Shown: positions 7,397 to 17,033 of the stretch, in pieces
Layout: every line of letters starts with the position of its first letter
Numbering within the stretch: the stretch's first letter is position 1
Source: an uncultured Bacteroidales bacterium
GTDB lineage: Bacteria; Bacteroidota; Bacteroidia; Bacteroidales; Bacteroidaceae
DNA: 44,384 nt
Direction: 5' to 3'
Assembly (NCBI GenBank): GCA_902763865.1
Contig: CACWTR010000032.1
Location: 1-44,384 of the forward strand
Notes under the pieces: model-generated
The model's input: the letters and a program-made list of their open reading frames with translations, nothing else
What the model was told of the DNA's origin: nothing
The model's database searches: none
Translations under genes and position numbers: made by a program

Positions 7397-8755
7397 ATGG
7401 TAAAGAAGATGAAGGACCTTCAACGGGATAGTATAGATTTCAGGAAGTCGAAGATAGAACCGCTGTTTCACAGCATTTTCTTCCCGACGCTGCTGTCAAT
7501 GGTGTTTGCTTCTTTCTACACAGTGGCCGACGGCATTTTCGTCGGTCAAGGCGTAGGAAGCGATGCGCTGGCCGCCATCAACATTGTTGCTCCGCTGTTC
7601 CTGATAACCACCGGCATAGCCTTGATGTTCGGTGTGGGTGTGTCGGTGGTGGCAAGCATCCATCTGTCGCACAATAATTACAGGGCTGCCAACTTCACAG
7701 TCACACAGGCTTTCGGGGTGGCTTCGCTGCTCATGGCTGTCGTCTCCATTGCTCTTTATTGCCTGCGCATACCGTTCCTGCGACTCCTGGGTTGCTCCGA
7801 CGCGCTGATGCCTTTGGCCCTGGACTACCTTCTGTTCATCCTTCCGGGTTGTGTCTTCATCATCAGCCAGATGGTAGGCACGTTTGTCATCCGTCTTGAC
7901 GGTTCCCCGAAGTTTGCTGCTTTGTTGGAGATTGTCCCCGGCATTCTGAACATCTTCCTCGACTGGCTGATGGTGTTCCCCATGCAGATGGGCGTTGCCG
8001 GCAGTGCACTGGCATCGACGCTTAGCTGTGCTGCTGCCTCGGCGATGGTCGGCTGGTATATGATTTTCCGTGCCAAGAACATACGGCTGCGCAGGTTGAA
8101 ACTCAGCCTGACCAGCCTATACCTGACGGCTCGCAATACTGCCTACATGGTGCGCAGCGGGTTTTCCTCCATGCTTGGCGAATTGGCAATGTCGATGATT
8201 CTGCTTGCGGGCAATTACATGTTCATCCGCAGGCTCGGCGAGGACGGCGTGGCAGCCTTCAGCGTGGCCTGCTATCTCTATCCGATAGTGTTTATGGTGA
8301 ACAATGCCGTTGCTCAGTCGGCGCAGCCTATCATCAGCTTCAATCATGGTGCCGGCATCAGCAGCCGCGTGCGTAAAGCATTCAGGCTCAGTCTGCGTAC
8401 AGCAGCCGTCTGTGGTGCCTTGCAGGCGGCGTTTCTTGCAATCGGGGCCAAGCCTCTTGTCAGTCTGTTCCTGCAAGTCGGGACCAAGCCCTACGAGTTT
8501 GCCGTAGCTGGACTTCCGCTGTTTGCTGTCTCGTCCGTGTTCTTTGCGCTGAACGTTGCCATCATCGGGTACTACCAGACAATTGAACAGAATGCACGGG
8601 CCACGGTCTATATGTTGCTTCGCGGCTTTGTCTTCCTCATCCCGGCATTTGTGCTGATGCCTATGCTCGTCTCCCCGCAGGGCTTGTGGCTCGCCGTCCC
8701 CGTGTCGGAGATACTGACGTTTGCCGTGATTCTGCTGTCCTGGCAAAGGAAGTAA
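7397..8755 (+). CDS. MATE family efflux transporter
   Basis: A 452-residue polytopic inner-membrane protein with about twelve hydrophobic segments in two similar halves, the layout of MATE drug/sodium or drug/proton antiporters. The N-terminal FFPTLLSMVFASFYTVADG and the mid-protein MVNNAVAQSAQPIISFNHGAG, echoed by the N-terminal half, are typical. It would export cationic or organic compounds; the substrate cannot be told. It is divergently transcribed from the membrane-bound AraC-type regulator, with 226 bases between the two starts. No damage is seen. Confidence 0.92.
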   Translation: MVKKMKDLQRDSIDFRKSKIEPLFHSIFFPTLLSMVFASFYTVADGIFVGQGVGSDALAAINIVAPLFLITTGIALMFGVGVSVVASIHLSHNNYRAANFTVTQAFGVASLLMAVVSIALYCLRIPFLRLLGCSDALMPLALDYLLFILPGCVFIISQMVGTFVIRLDGSPKFAALLEIVPGILNIFLDWLMVFPMQMGVAGSALASTLSCAAASAMVGWYMIFRAKNIRLRRLKLSLTSLYLTARNTAYMVRSGFSSMLGELAMSMILLAGNYMFIRRLGEDGVAAFSVACYLYPIVFMVNNAVAQSAQPIISFNHGAGISSRVRKAFRLSLRTAAVCGALQAAFLAIGAKPLVSLFLQVGTKPYEFAVAGLPLFAVSSVFFALNVAIIGYYQTIEQNARATVYMLLRGFVFLIPAFVLMPMLVSPQGLWLAVPVSEILTFAVILLSWQRK

Positions 8756-8879
8756 CTCCCTGCCTCCCTGCCTGCCATCCTGTCCCTGTTCACTGGCAAA
8801 AAGGCATACGCATTTGGCATTTTCAGTCGAAAAGCAGATTAGTTTAGCGGATATGCTTCGGTATTCTGTGTTTTTTTCG

Positions 8880-8887
8880 TACTTTTG
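8880..8887 (+). promoter_or_regulatory. -7 box of the GH97 gene
   Basis: TACTTTTG lies 24 bases before the ATG at 8912. About 20 bases further upstream is TTCG, a weak match to the -33 TTTG. The box supports transcription of GH97, and probably the small secreted protein after it, from their own promoter. Confidence 0.65.
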
Positions 8888-8911
8888 TGGGGAAATAAGT
8901 ATTAATATATA

Positions 8912-11425
8912 ATGTATATGCGTATTACGACTATCTTTCTCTGTGCTGCGATGCTTTACGCCCCGGCAGTCGGTGCCGAGGATTTTTCTGTCTCTTCCCC
9001 CGACGGACACCTTACGGCAACTCTCCACCTTTCGGACGGCAGGCTGAGCTACTCGGTCAGCCGCGACGAGCGGACCATAGTGAACGAATCACCCCTTGGC
9101 CTGACGACCTCGCTGGTCGATTTCACGGAAGGCCTGGAGCTGGTGGAAACCGAGAACGGCTCGGTGGATGATGCCTACACGCTGCCCGTCGGCAAACGGA
9201 GCAGCTACCGCGACTGCTGCAACACGCTTTCCGTTCTCACACGGAAAGGCTCGTGGCAGCTGAATGTCCTGTTCCGCCTCTACGACGACGGCTTTGCCTT
9301 CCGCTACGTCATCCCCAGGACCGGCAGCCAATCCACAGCCGTCCTGACCTCCGAAGCCAGTCGCATCCGCGTCAGTGACATTGCCAGCACCACGGCCTGC
9401 CGCTTCCTGGGCAATTCCGGAGGCAATGACCCGAACTATCCCTACGAGGGCCTCTATGCCCGCTACACTGACTGGCAGACCCTGGTCTCGACGGGCGACG
9501 GACGCTACAACTCGCCGACCCTTGTCTATAACGGCACGGACTACCTGCTCATCTCCGAAGCCGACAACCGCGCCTCCTTCTGCACCTCGCTGACGAAGGC
9601 CGAACCCGAAAAGGGCGAGTTCTCCTTTAGCTGGACGGGACAGACGAAGAGCTATGCCGAAGAAAAAGCGCATCGCATCTCCGTCACGTTGCCCTTCAGC
9701 TCCCCCTGGAGGATGGTGGTTCAGGGCGACATCAAGGCCATCTTCGAGACCACGATGGCCGAGAACCTCTGCCCGCCGACGACCATGACCGACCTCAGCT
9801 GGATAAAGCCCGGCGTGGCAGCATGGTATTGGGGCGGCTCGGACGGCGGCAAGGGCGAAGTCCGGGAAGCCTATGGCGGACTGCGCGAAGGCGAGTGGGC
9901 ACACTGCGAGGTGTCTGCCGACATGGGGTGGCCTTACTACCTCATCGATGCCGGATGGAGCTCTTCCTGGTTCCCCGACTTTGTGAAAAAGGCTCAGGAG
10001 AAGGGAGTGGAGTGTCTGCTTTGGGGCGACTCCCGCCTCATCTACAGCCAGGACTTCTCCAACGGCAACATGGACGCTACCCTGAGGCGATGGAAGAACT
10101 GGGGCATCAAGGGTATCAAGGTCGATTTCTGGGAAGACGACTCGAAGGAGACCATGACCCGCATAGAAAACCTCTACAAGAAGGCAGCGAAATACCAGAT
10201 GCTCGTCAACATTCACGGCTGCACCCGTCCCTCCGGACTGCGCCGCACCTATCCCCACATCATGACACAGGAAGGCATCTACGGCGGGGAACAGCAGTTC
10301 TGGAACCCCAAGAGGAACACTGCCCAGCACCACCTCGACGTAATCTTCACCCGCAACGTAGTGGGAGCAATGGACTTCACCCCCGGCGACTTCGCCACGT
10401 GGCGCGGCAGCCTGCTCACGGGACGGAGCCAGGGACACCACCTGGCCCTGACCACACTCTTCGAGAGCGGCATCGTCCATATTGCCGAAGCGCCGCAGAA
10501 CCTCCGCTACTTCGTCGGACGCGACATTATGAAGCGTCTGCCCGCAGCATGGGACGAAAGCATCCTTCTGGAAGGCAACCCGACGGCATTTGCCACCGTC
10601 GCCCGAAGGAAAGGCCGCGACTGGTGGGTGTCGGGCATCAGTGTGAACGAGCGTATCTGCCGTTTCAGGCTGGACTTCCTCGAGGAGGGAGTGCCCTACA
10701 CAGCCTATATCTATCGCGACGGGACGTGTCGCACCGACCTGAAGTTCGAGAAGAAGCAGGTGACGAAAGGCCAGTCGCTCAGCCTGAGGGAACTCAGCGA
10801 AGGCGGATTCCTGGTGCAGATCAGCCCCGACGCCAACCTCGACGTGCCGTCCGAGCGCACCACCTACGAAGCCGAGGCTTCGGGCAACACCCTGACAGGC
10901 AGCGCCAAGCGCAAGACGTACGATGCGCTCCATGCTTCCGCCGGAGGCTTCGTGGGCGACCTTGGCAACGGTGCCAAAATTCAGTTCAACCGTATCAAGG
11001 CCAGCCATACCGGAAAATATATCCTGACCATCTACTATATCTCGCGTGACACCCGCACGGCCCGGCTCTTCGTCAACGGCGAACAGGTGGGCGACACCAT
11101 TACCTACAGAGACAACGGCGACTGCACCGGCTCCTGGGACCCGGACGGAATGGGATGGAAGATGATTCCCGTCACCCTGAACGAAGGACAGAAGAACACC
11201 ATTACCATACAAGCCTTCGACAACCTGTGGGCACCGAACTTTGACCGCATCACCATCCATCCCGCACCCTCCGACGATGATATAACCCGCATCGCTCCCC
11301 AAGCTGCCGACGGCATCCGGAACCCCAACCAGTCCGCCTGCTACGACCTCCTTGGCCGCCGCCTCTCCAAACCTCGGAAGGGACTGAACATCATTGGAAG
11401 CAAAAAAATCCTTGTGAATCCCTGA
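8912..11425 (+). CDS. Secreted GH97 alpha-glycosidase with C-terminal CBM
   Basis: An 837-residue protein with a signal peptide (cleaved near GAEDF, residue 22; a second ATG at 8918 is equally possible). Residues 25-640 match glycoside hydrolase family 97: an N-terminal beta-sandwich (VSSPDGHL onward), the AWYWGGSDGGKG entry to the barrel, GIKGIKVDFWEDD (Asp405) and MTQEGIYGGE (Glu454). An Asp at the KVDF position suggests the retaining alpha-galactosidase-like subgroup rather than the SusB type; this is inference. Residues 650-790 look like a CBM6/35 module (YEAEASGNTL onward). The end YDLLGRRLSKPRKGLNIIG carries the Prevotella-type C-terminal motif shared with other secreted proteins here. 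It should act on alpha-linked galactose or glucose outside the cytoplasm. Confidence 0.9.
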   Translation: MYMRITTIFLCAAMLYAPAVGAEDFSVSSPDGHLTATLHLSDGRLSYSVSRDERTIVNESPLGLTTSLVDFTEGLELVETENGSVDDAYTLPVGKRSSYRDCCNTLSVLTRKGSWQLNVLFRLYDDGFAFRYVIPRTGSQSTAVLTSEASRIRVSDIASTTACRFLGNSGGNDPNYPYEGLYARYTDWQTLVSTGDGRYNSPTLVYNGTDYLLISEADNRASFCTSLTKAEPEKGEFSFSWTGQTKSYAEEKAHRISVTLPFSSPWRMVVQGDIKAIFETTMAENLCPPTTMTDLSWIKPGVAAWYWGGSDGGKGEVREAYGGLREGEWAHCEVSADMGWPYYLIDAGWSSSWFPDFVKKAQEKGVECLLWGDSRLIYSQDFSNGNMDATLRRWKNWGIKGIKVDFWEDDSKETMTRIENLYKKAAKYQMLVNIHGCTRPSGLRRTYPHIMTQEGIYGGEQQFWNPKRNTAQHHLDVIFTRNVVGAMDFTPGDFATWRGSLLTGRSQGHHLALTTLFESGIVHIAEAPQNLRYFVGRDIMKRLPAAWDESILLEGNPTAFATVARRKGRDWWVSGISVNERICRFRLDFLEEGVPYTAYIYRDGTCRTDLKFEKKQVTKGQSLSLRELSEGGFLVQISPDANLDVPSERTTYEAEASGNTLTGSAKRKTYDALHASAGGFVGDLGNGAKIQFNRIKASHTGKYILTIYYISRDTRTARLFVNGEQVGDTITYRDNGDCTGSWDPDGMGWKMIPVTLNEGQKNTITIQAFDNLWAPNFDRITIHPAPSDDDITRIAPQAADGIRNPNQSACYDLLGRRLSKPRKGLNIIGSKKILVNP

Positions 11426-11441
11426 AATAAAATTGGTACAA

Positions 11442-12035
11442 ATGAAGCAAACCATCATAACTGTCATGCTCACCCTCGTCTGCATGGCAGGACAGGCACA
11501 GCAACTGAGAATGAGTGAAGCGACATTCGATGATTATGTCCCCCTGCTCAATGCTAAAGGCTATATGGTGTACAGTTTCGACACGAAGGATATCAAGGGA
11601 AAGCAGTTGGAGATTGGTGTCATGGAATATGCCGGCGGGAAAGAGGTGGGAAGCAGTCTTCCCTTTGAGTTTTCTTTTTCTGCCGGAGAAAAACTCGTCA
11701 TCGGATTGGCTCCGTCAGATGCCGACTCTGTGTATGTCTTTTCCTTCCAAACCGACAAAGGCGAAGGCTTTACAGGCAAGCTAATGCTTAAACCTGTCCT
11801 CGTTCCGGGAGAGCCTGCGAAGCAAATATATATATATAAATGGCGTCCCTTTGAACTTCTCCCCACAGCAGACGCGGGAAAGTTCATGCCGCTTGTGCTG
11901 TTCGGCTCCTACTGGTGGGATGCCGACAGCGGAGTCTTCCGCTTCTGCGGCGATAATGTCATCAAGCCCGACCTCTCGTCGGACATCATCGGGCACATTC
12001 CCCATTTCTACATCTTAGGCATCAAGATACAATAG
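11442..12035 (+). CDS. Small secreted protein of unknown function
   Basis: A 197-residue protein from the ATG at 11442; an in-frame TTG lies at 11433. It begins with a clear signal peptide, MKQTIITVMLTLVCMAGQAQ. The mature part is rich in beta-prone segments, such as LEIGVMEYAGGKEVGS and VYVFSFQTDKG, and contains one TA-rich codon run encoding QIYIYKW. I do not recognise the family. It starts 16 bases after the GH97 stop and is probably cotranscribed, so a periplasmic role alongside the glycosidase is possible but unproven. Confidence 0.75.
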   Translation: MKQTIITVMLTLVCMAGQAQQLRMSEATFDDYVPLLNAKGYMVYSFDTKDIKGKQLEIGVMEYAGGKEVGSSLPFEFSFSAGEKLVIGLAPSDADSVYVFSFQTDKGEGFTGKLMLKPVLVPGEPAKQIYIYKWRPFELLPTADAGKFMPLVLFGSYWWDADSGVFRFCGDNVIKPDLSSDIIGHIPHFYILGIKIQ

Positions 12036-12090
12036 ATGAAGCAAGAAGAAAACAGAACGTATTCATAAGCATAAATTCTACAATAACCCG

Positions 12091-12098
12091 TACCTTTG
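12091..12098 (+). promoter_or_regulatory. -7 box before the DUF1016 remnant
   Basis: TACCTTTG lies 25 bases upstream of the ATG at 12124. It fits TAnnTTTG, so the broken gene may still be transcribed. Confidence 0.6.
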
Positions 12099-12123
12099 TA
12101 AAAGCAAAAAGGGAAAAAAGACA

Positions 12124-12676
12124 ATGACAAAGGAAATAGCAAATCCTGACAACAACATTCTGCAACCATTGATTGAGAACATATCAAAGGCCATAAACGA
12201 GGCACGCAGGAAAGTCGCCACGCACATCAATGCCACAATGACTCAGAACTATTGGCAAGTTGGGAAATATATTGTGGAATACGAACAGGGAGGACAGGCG
12301 AAGGTGGCATATGGCACTTCCACGTTGACAGAACTCTCGAGACAACTTACCGCACGCTTTGGGCGAGGCTTTAGTCGCCATAACCTCGCAAACATGAGGA
12401 AGTTCTATCTGCTTTATCCTAATTGTCAGACAGTGTCTGACATTTTAACGTGGTCTCATATTTGCGAATTGATGCAAGCTGAGGATAACCTTGAGTATGA
12501 ACACAAACCTTTTCGTATCAAAATACGAACTTTACCTGCCCGATAAGGAACAGTTGAGACAGATTGTAGAAAAGATTGTTGATGCTGAAAACACAGAAGA
12601 TAGCCATCCGGCAGATGCAAGTCCTCGAAGCAGGCAACGGCAGAAGCTGTTGAAGCGACCAACGAAACAGAAATAA
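12124..12676 (+). pseudogene. DUF1016/YhcG-type nuclease, internally deleted
   Basis: The first 120 or so residues match the N-terminal domain of DUF1016 (YhcG/PDDEXK) nucleases: MTQNYWQVGKYIVEYEQGGQ, FSRHNLANMRKFYLLYP and TWSHICELM. The frame then diverges and stops at 12546. From about 12491 another frame reads NTNLFVSKYELYLPDKEQL and continues to 12676, which resembles the extreme C-terminus of the same family. The middle, which should hold the PD-(D/E)xK nuclease core of roughly 150 residues, is missing. So an internal deletion with a frame change near 12490 has left both ends. The gene still has a promoter box, but the nuclease should be dead. Confidence 0.8.
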
Positions 12677-12695
12677 CACATACAATAGCACAATT

Positions 12696-14642
12696 ATGAA
12701 AAAGAAGATTTTGCTTATCCTTGTAGCCCTTATGCCTATGCTGGCAAAGGCCAATTATGCATACATTGACGGCATCCGCTACTACCTATACCCATCATAC
12801 GGCAGAGCCAGTGTAGTAAGTGGCAATGACAACTATTCTGGTTCTATTTCCATACCTTCAACAGTCACATACGAGGAAACCACCTACAATGTGACTGGAA
12901 TCGGCGAATCTGCCTTCGAAGGTTGCAGTGGCCTGACTACCATTAGCATTCCCAGCAGCGTGACCGGCATCGGCAAAAGAGCTTTCTGGGGTTGCTGTAG
13001 CTTGACATCCGTCAACATTCCTTCGGGCGTGAATTGGATTGCCGAAGAGGTTTTCTCTGGCTGCACTGGCTTAACATCCATCACCATCCCCAATAGTGTG
13101 ACCGGCATTGGTGCCGATGCCTTCTATAATTGCAGCGGCCTGACATCCGTCACCATACCCAACAGCGTGACAAGCATCGGCTACGGGGCCTTCTATAAAT
13201 GCTATTTTACATCTGACTCCTTTGTTAACTATTCTTCATTAACATCTGATAATAATTGGGGAGCAACCATATTTGATGAGGAATCAAGTGACGGATTAAT
13301 AATAAAAAATAACATCGTAGTGGGATGCAGACCATGGGCAACAGTTGTCTCTATTCCCGAGGGCGTGACCAGCATCGGCTACGGGGCTTTCCAAGGTTGC
13401 AACGGCCTGACCTCTGTCACAATCGGCAACAGCGTGACCAGCATCGGCGAATCTGCCTTCGAAGGTTGCAGTGGCCTGGCCTCCGTCACAATCGGCAACT
13501 GTGTGACCAGCATCGGCAGGGATGCTTTCTGGGGTTGCAGCGGCCTGACCACAGTCAACATTCCGGGCAGCGTGACCAGCATCGGCGAATCTGCTTTCTA
13601 TGGATGCAAAGACCTCACCTCTGTCAGCATCCCCAGCAGCGTGACCAGCATCGGCCAAAATGCTTTCTTTGTGACAGGATGGTATAATGCCCAGCCAGAC
13701 GGAATCCTCTATTTAGATAACTGGCTCATAGGCCACAAAGGCACTAAGCCGATAGGAGATGTAACTATCAATAGCGGAACAAGAGGGATAGCAGACAGGG
13801 GCTTCTATGATTGCAGCGACCTAACCTCCGTCACTATCCCCAACAGCGTGACCAGCATCGGAGACCACGCCTTCTATGATTGCACCAGTCTGGCCTCCGT
13901 CACCATACCCAACAGCGTGACCAGCATCGGATACTATGCCTTCTATGATTGTATCAGTCTGGCCTCCGTCACCATCCCCAACAGCGTGACCAGCATCGGT
14001 AAGAGAGCTTTCTCTGGTTGCAGCGGTCTGACCTCCATCAACATCCCCAACAGCGTGACCAGCATCAGTGACGGTGTTTTTTCTTTTTGCACCAGCCTGT
14101 GCTCTGTCACCATCCCAAACAGCGTGACCAGCATCGGCAACTCTGCTTTCTCTGATTGCAGCAGCCTGAAATCCGTCACTATTCTCAACAGCGTGACCAG
14201 CATAGGCGACTATGCCTTCTATGATTGCAGCAGACTGACCTCCGTCACCATCCCTAACAGTGTGACCAGCATAGGAGGTTATGCTTTCGCTGATTGCCAC
14301 GGCTTGAAAGATATCGTCATCGGTAGCGGTGTGACCAGCATCGGCTACTTTGCTTTCTCTGGTTGCAGCCTGAGAAAAGTTATTGTACCAGATATTGCAG
14401 CATGGTGTAGTATTTCTTTTCGTGGTGAGGGCGCGAATCCTTTATGTAATGCACACCATCTATACGTCGATGAGGAAACAGAAATTACGGACCTTGTTAT
14501 CCCAGAAGGTGTGACCAGCATCGGCAACTCTGCTTTCTCTGGTTGCAGCAGCCTGAAATCCGTCACTATTCCCAACAGCGTGACCACCATCGGCAACTCT
14601 GCTTTCTCTGGTTGCAGGCTTTCTCTGGTTGCAGCAGCCTGA
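12696..14642 (+). CDS. BspA-like leucine-rich repeat surface protein, N-terminal part
   Basis: Begins with a signal peptide ([19 protein letters not shown]), then consists almost wholly of 23-residue LRR_5 (BspA/TpLRR) repeats of the form [23 protein letters not shown]. One non-repeat island lies near 13200-13340 and another near 14390-14500. Proteins of this type are surface adhesins or binding proteins in Prevotella and relatives. The frame ends at 14642 because of an exact 17-bp duplication at 14601-14634. Without it the frame continues to 16918, giving about 1401 residues. As it stands, the product lacks the PCMD-like region and the C-terminal motif and would probably be secreted to the periplasm but not correctly sorted. 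Confidence 0.88.
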   Translation: MKKKILLILVALMPMLAKANYAYIDGIRYYLYPSYGRASVVSGNDNYSGSISIPSTVTYEETTYNVTGIGESAFEGCSGLTTISIPSSVTGIGKRAFWGCCSLTSVNIPSGVNWIAEEVFSGCTGLTSITIPNSVTGIGADAFYNCSGLTSVTIPNSVTSIGYGAFYKCYFTSDSFVNYSSLTSDNNWGATIFDEESSDGLIIKNNIVVGCRPWATVVSIPEGVTSIGYGAFQGCNGLTSVTIGNSVTSIGESAFEGCSGLASVTIGNCVTSIGRDAFWGCSGLTTVNIPGSVTSIGESAFYGCKDLTSVSIPSSVTSIGQNAFFVTGWYNAQPDGILYLDNWLIGHKGTKPIGDVTINSGTRGIADRGFYDCSDLTSVTIPNSVTSIGDHAFYDCTSLASVTIPNSVTSIGYYAFYDCISLASVTIPNSVTSIGKRAFSGCSGLTSINIPNSVTSISDGVFSFCTSLCSVTIPNSVTSIGNSAFSDCSSLKSVTILNSVTSIGDYAFYDCSRLTSVTIPNSVTSIGGYAFADCHGLKDIVIGSGVTSIGYFAFSGCSLRKVIVPDIAAWCSISFRGEGANPLCNAHHLYVDEETEITDLVIPEGVTSIGNSAFSGCSSLKSVTIPNSVTTIGNSAFSGCRLSLVAAA

Positions 14643-14960
14643 AATCCGTCACTATTCCCAACAGTGTGACCAGCATCGGCGATTCTGCCTTCTTTTTTTG
14701 CAGCGGTCTGACCTCCATCAACATCCCCAACAGCGTGACAAGCATCGGTGCCCATGCCTTCAATAGTTGCAGCGGCCTGACCTCCATCACCATCCCAAAC
14801 AGCGTGACAAGTATCGGCGTCGCTGCTTTCCTTGGTTGCAGCGGTCTGACCTCCATCACCATCCCAAACAGTGTGACCAGCATCGAATGGGATGCTTTCC
14901 GTGATTGCACTGGACTCACATCTGTTTCCATTGGAAGCAGTGTGACAACCATTGGAAGTC
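12886..14960 (+). repeat. 69-bp coding repeat array of the BspA-like gene
   Basis: About two dozen copies of a 69-base unit encoding 23-residue leucine-rich repeats, with recurring blocks such as AACAGCGTGACCAGCATCGG and GGTTGCAGCGGCCTGACCTC. Copies are so alike at DNA level that slippage or recombination within the array is expected, and the 17-bp duplication at 14601 lies inside it. Confidence 0.85.
14601..14634 (+). repeat. Exact 17-bp tandem duplication causing a frameshift
   Basis: GCTTTCTCTGGTTGCAG is present twice back to back (14601-14617 and 14618-14634). Seventeen is not a multiple of three. Removing one copy joins the upstream and downstream frames of the BspA-like gene exactly. 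This could be a slippage mutation, a reversible on/off switch or an assembly error. Confidence 0.95.
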
Positions 14961-16918
14961 GTGCATTTGCTGATTGCGATAGTCTGAAAGATGTATATTG
15001 CAATGCGGAAAAAGTGCCAAATGCCTATTCAGACGCTTTCTCTGGTACAGACATTTCTCAAGCAACACTGCACGTGCCAGGAATGTGCAAGGAGGCGTAC
15101 AGGACGACAAGCCCGTGGAACCAGTTCGGCACGATTGTTTCCTCTTCAGATGAAGAGCCTACAATAACCGGCATGCAATTGGACAACAGCAGTTTCGACG
15201 AATGGAGCATCGTAAGCGGTTCCTCGGGCAAAGACCTTTATCAGCCTTGGGTCGAAGGGAAGACTCCATACTGGGACACATATAACACCTTTGCTACAAT
15301 ATTGAGTGTCAGCAACAGCACCTATAAGGACGAGGACGGACGGCGCTATGCCAGCCTCCAAACGAAATTCCTGGCTGTCAAGTTAGTCGCAGGCGCCATC
15401 TTCACTGGCAGCTACATAGAGGTTGACGCAACGAATAGTGTCCTCTCCCTAGGACGTCCCTTCACCGAACGCCCGACAAAGATGAAGTTCGATTTCCAAT
15501 ACCACACCTCCACTATCAACCGTACAGGAGGAACTTGGAAGGATGCTTGGGGAGACTACGTTTCCCAATCAATGTATGAAAGCCTGAAGGGACAGCCTGA
15601 TTCCTGTCAGATTTACATTGCTCTGGGCGACTGGGAACCCGTGGACTACGTGGATAAAAGTGGCGGCACACATACTTGCCCATACCTCATCCGTACCAGA
15701 CCATCCCAATTGCACCTTTTCGAGCCGAACGACCCTCACATCATCGGCTATGCGCAGATGACTTGTGGAAAGGACATCAGTAGTTGGACAACCGGGACAC
15801 TTGATATCCATTACCGCAGCGACAGGACTCCCAAATACATCATCGTCTATGCCACCTCCTCGAAATATGGGGATTTCTCCACTGGCGGCGAGTTGTCTGA
15901 GTTGAACCTTGACAATATAAAACTGATTTATAGTTCTATTCCCGACATCGACCCCGAGCCTGTGGACAGCATTCCCGGGGATGGTGGCACCTTCGTAGAG
16001 AAACTGGCAAACGGCGTGGAAATGGAGTTTAAGGTGGTTAGCAGGGAAGGCAAGACTTGCCAAGTGGGTTCGGGGACAAGTCACTGCATTGACACTAACA
16101 CAACAGGGGAAATCACTATTCCAAGTGAGGTTCGAGAATTGAATGTGGTGGCAATCGGAGATAATGCCTTCAGTCAATGCAACGATTTAAGCTCCGTCAC
16201 TCTTCCCTCCAGCGTAACAAGTATTGGCCTGTTTGCTTTCAAGGACTGCAAATTGCACAACATACTTATAAAGTGTGAGATGCCACCCGACATTGAAGAA
16301 AACGCGTTTACGAATCAGACATTCTACCATGCAATGCTATACATCCCAAGTGGCAGTTGGGATGCCTACGCCTACGATGACAACTGGTACAGGTTCATCA
16401 ATATACGCGAGACAGCGATGGCTGAGGAAGATGTTTCCGAGCAGCAAGCTTACATGCTGATGGATGCGGAGACGTTTGCATACTCCGTCTATGACCCAGT
16501 GAACGACTGCATCGGCACTATTAACTCCATTGGCAGCATCAATGAAGATAATCCTTACCACAGTTGGCAGATGATGGAGGCTGGCGGACTACATTATTTA
16601 TATAATATAGGCGCGAAGAAGTACGCCAAGCGGGAAGGCAACAGCCTCAGCCTCTGCGATGAGCCGACGCCTATCGACGTGGCCGACGGCGACAACGGTC
16701 TTATCCTTGCCGGTGAGACAAGCAAGCAATGGGCACTTGTCAGCAACGAACGACTCAGTGCCAGCCAAGCCGCCATCGACCAAGTGACAGGCATCAAGGC
16801 CATTGAACATTCACCATTGAACATTGACCATTCAATATATAACATGTCGGGCCAGCGCCTCAGCAAACCGCAAAAGGGCCTGAACATCGTCGGCGGCAGG
16901 AAAGTCTTGATGAAGTGA
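14618..16918 (+). pseudogene. BspA-like protein, C-terminal part (frameshifted)
   Basis: From 14618 the frame continues the LRR array ([10 protein letters not shown] onward) through about 15000. Then comes a domain from about 15165 to 15960 that resembles the putative carbohydrate metabolism domain (PCMD): GMQLDNSSFDEW, GRPFTERPTKMKFDFQYH, IYVYATSS-like IIVYATSSKYGD and a final strand near LDNIKLIY. After that come two more LRR units near 16130-16290, a beta-rich stretch, and the tail MSGQRLSKPQKGLNIVGG, the C-terminal motif of Prevotella secreted proteins. It has no start of its own with a signal peptide. An upstream ATG at 14543 opens the frame, but its first 25 codons are out-of-frame shadow. 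It is best read as the separated 3' half of one gene. Confidence 0.8.
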
Positions 16919-17033
16919 AGCCGACTACAAATGAAGAGTGAAGGATGAAGCGTAAAGAATCAGAAGTACATTCGGCACTAATAGACACTTTGATTTTTCA
17001 TTCTTTATTCTTCTCTTAAAGTAACTACGAGCT

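Noticed and set aside
9089-11485. A 798-codon open frame on the minus strand across the GH97 gene
   Set aside because: It is exactly antisense to a well-supported GH97 glycosidase, has no recognisable domains, and is a by-product of GC-rich codon use.
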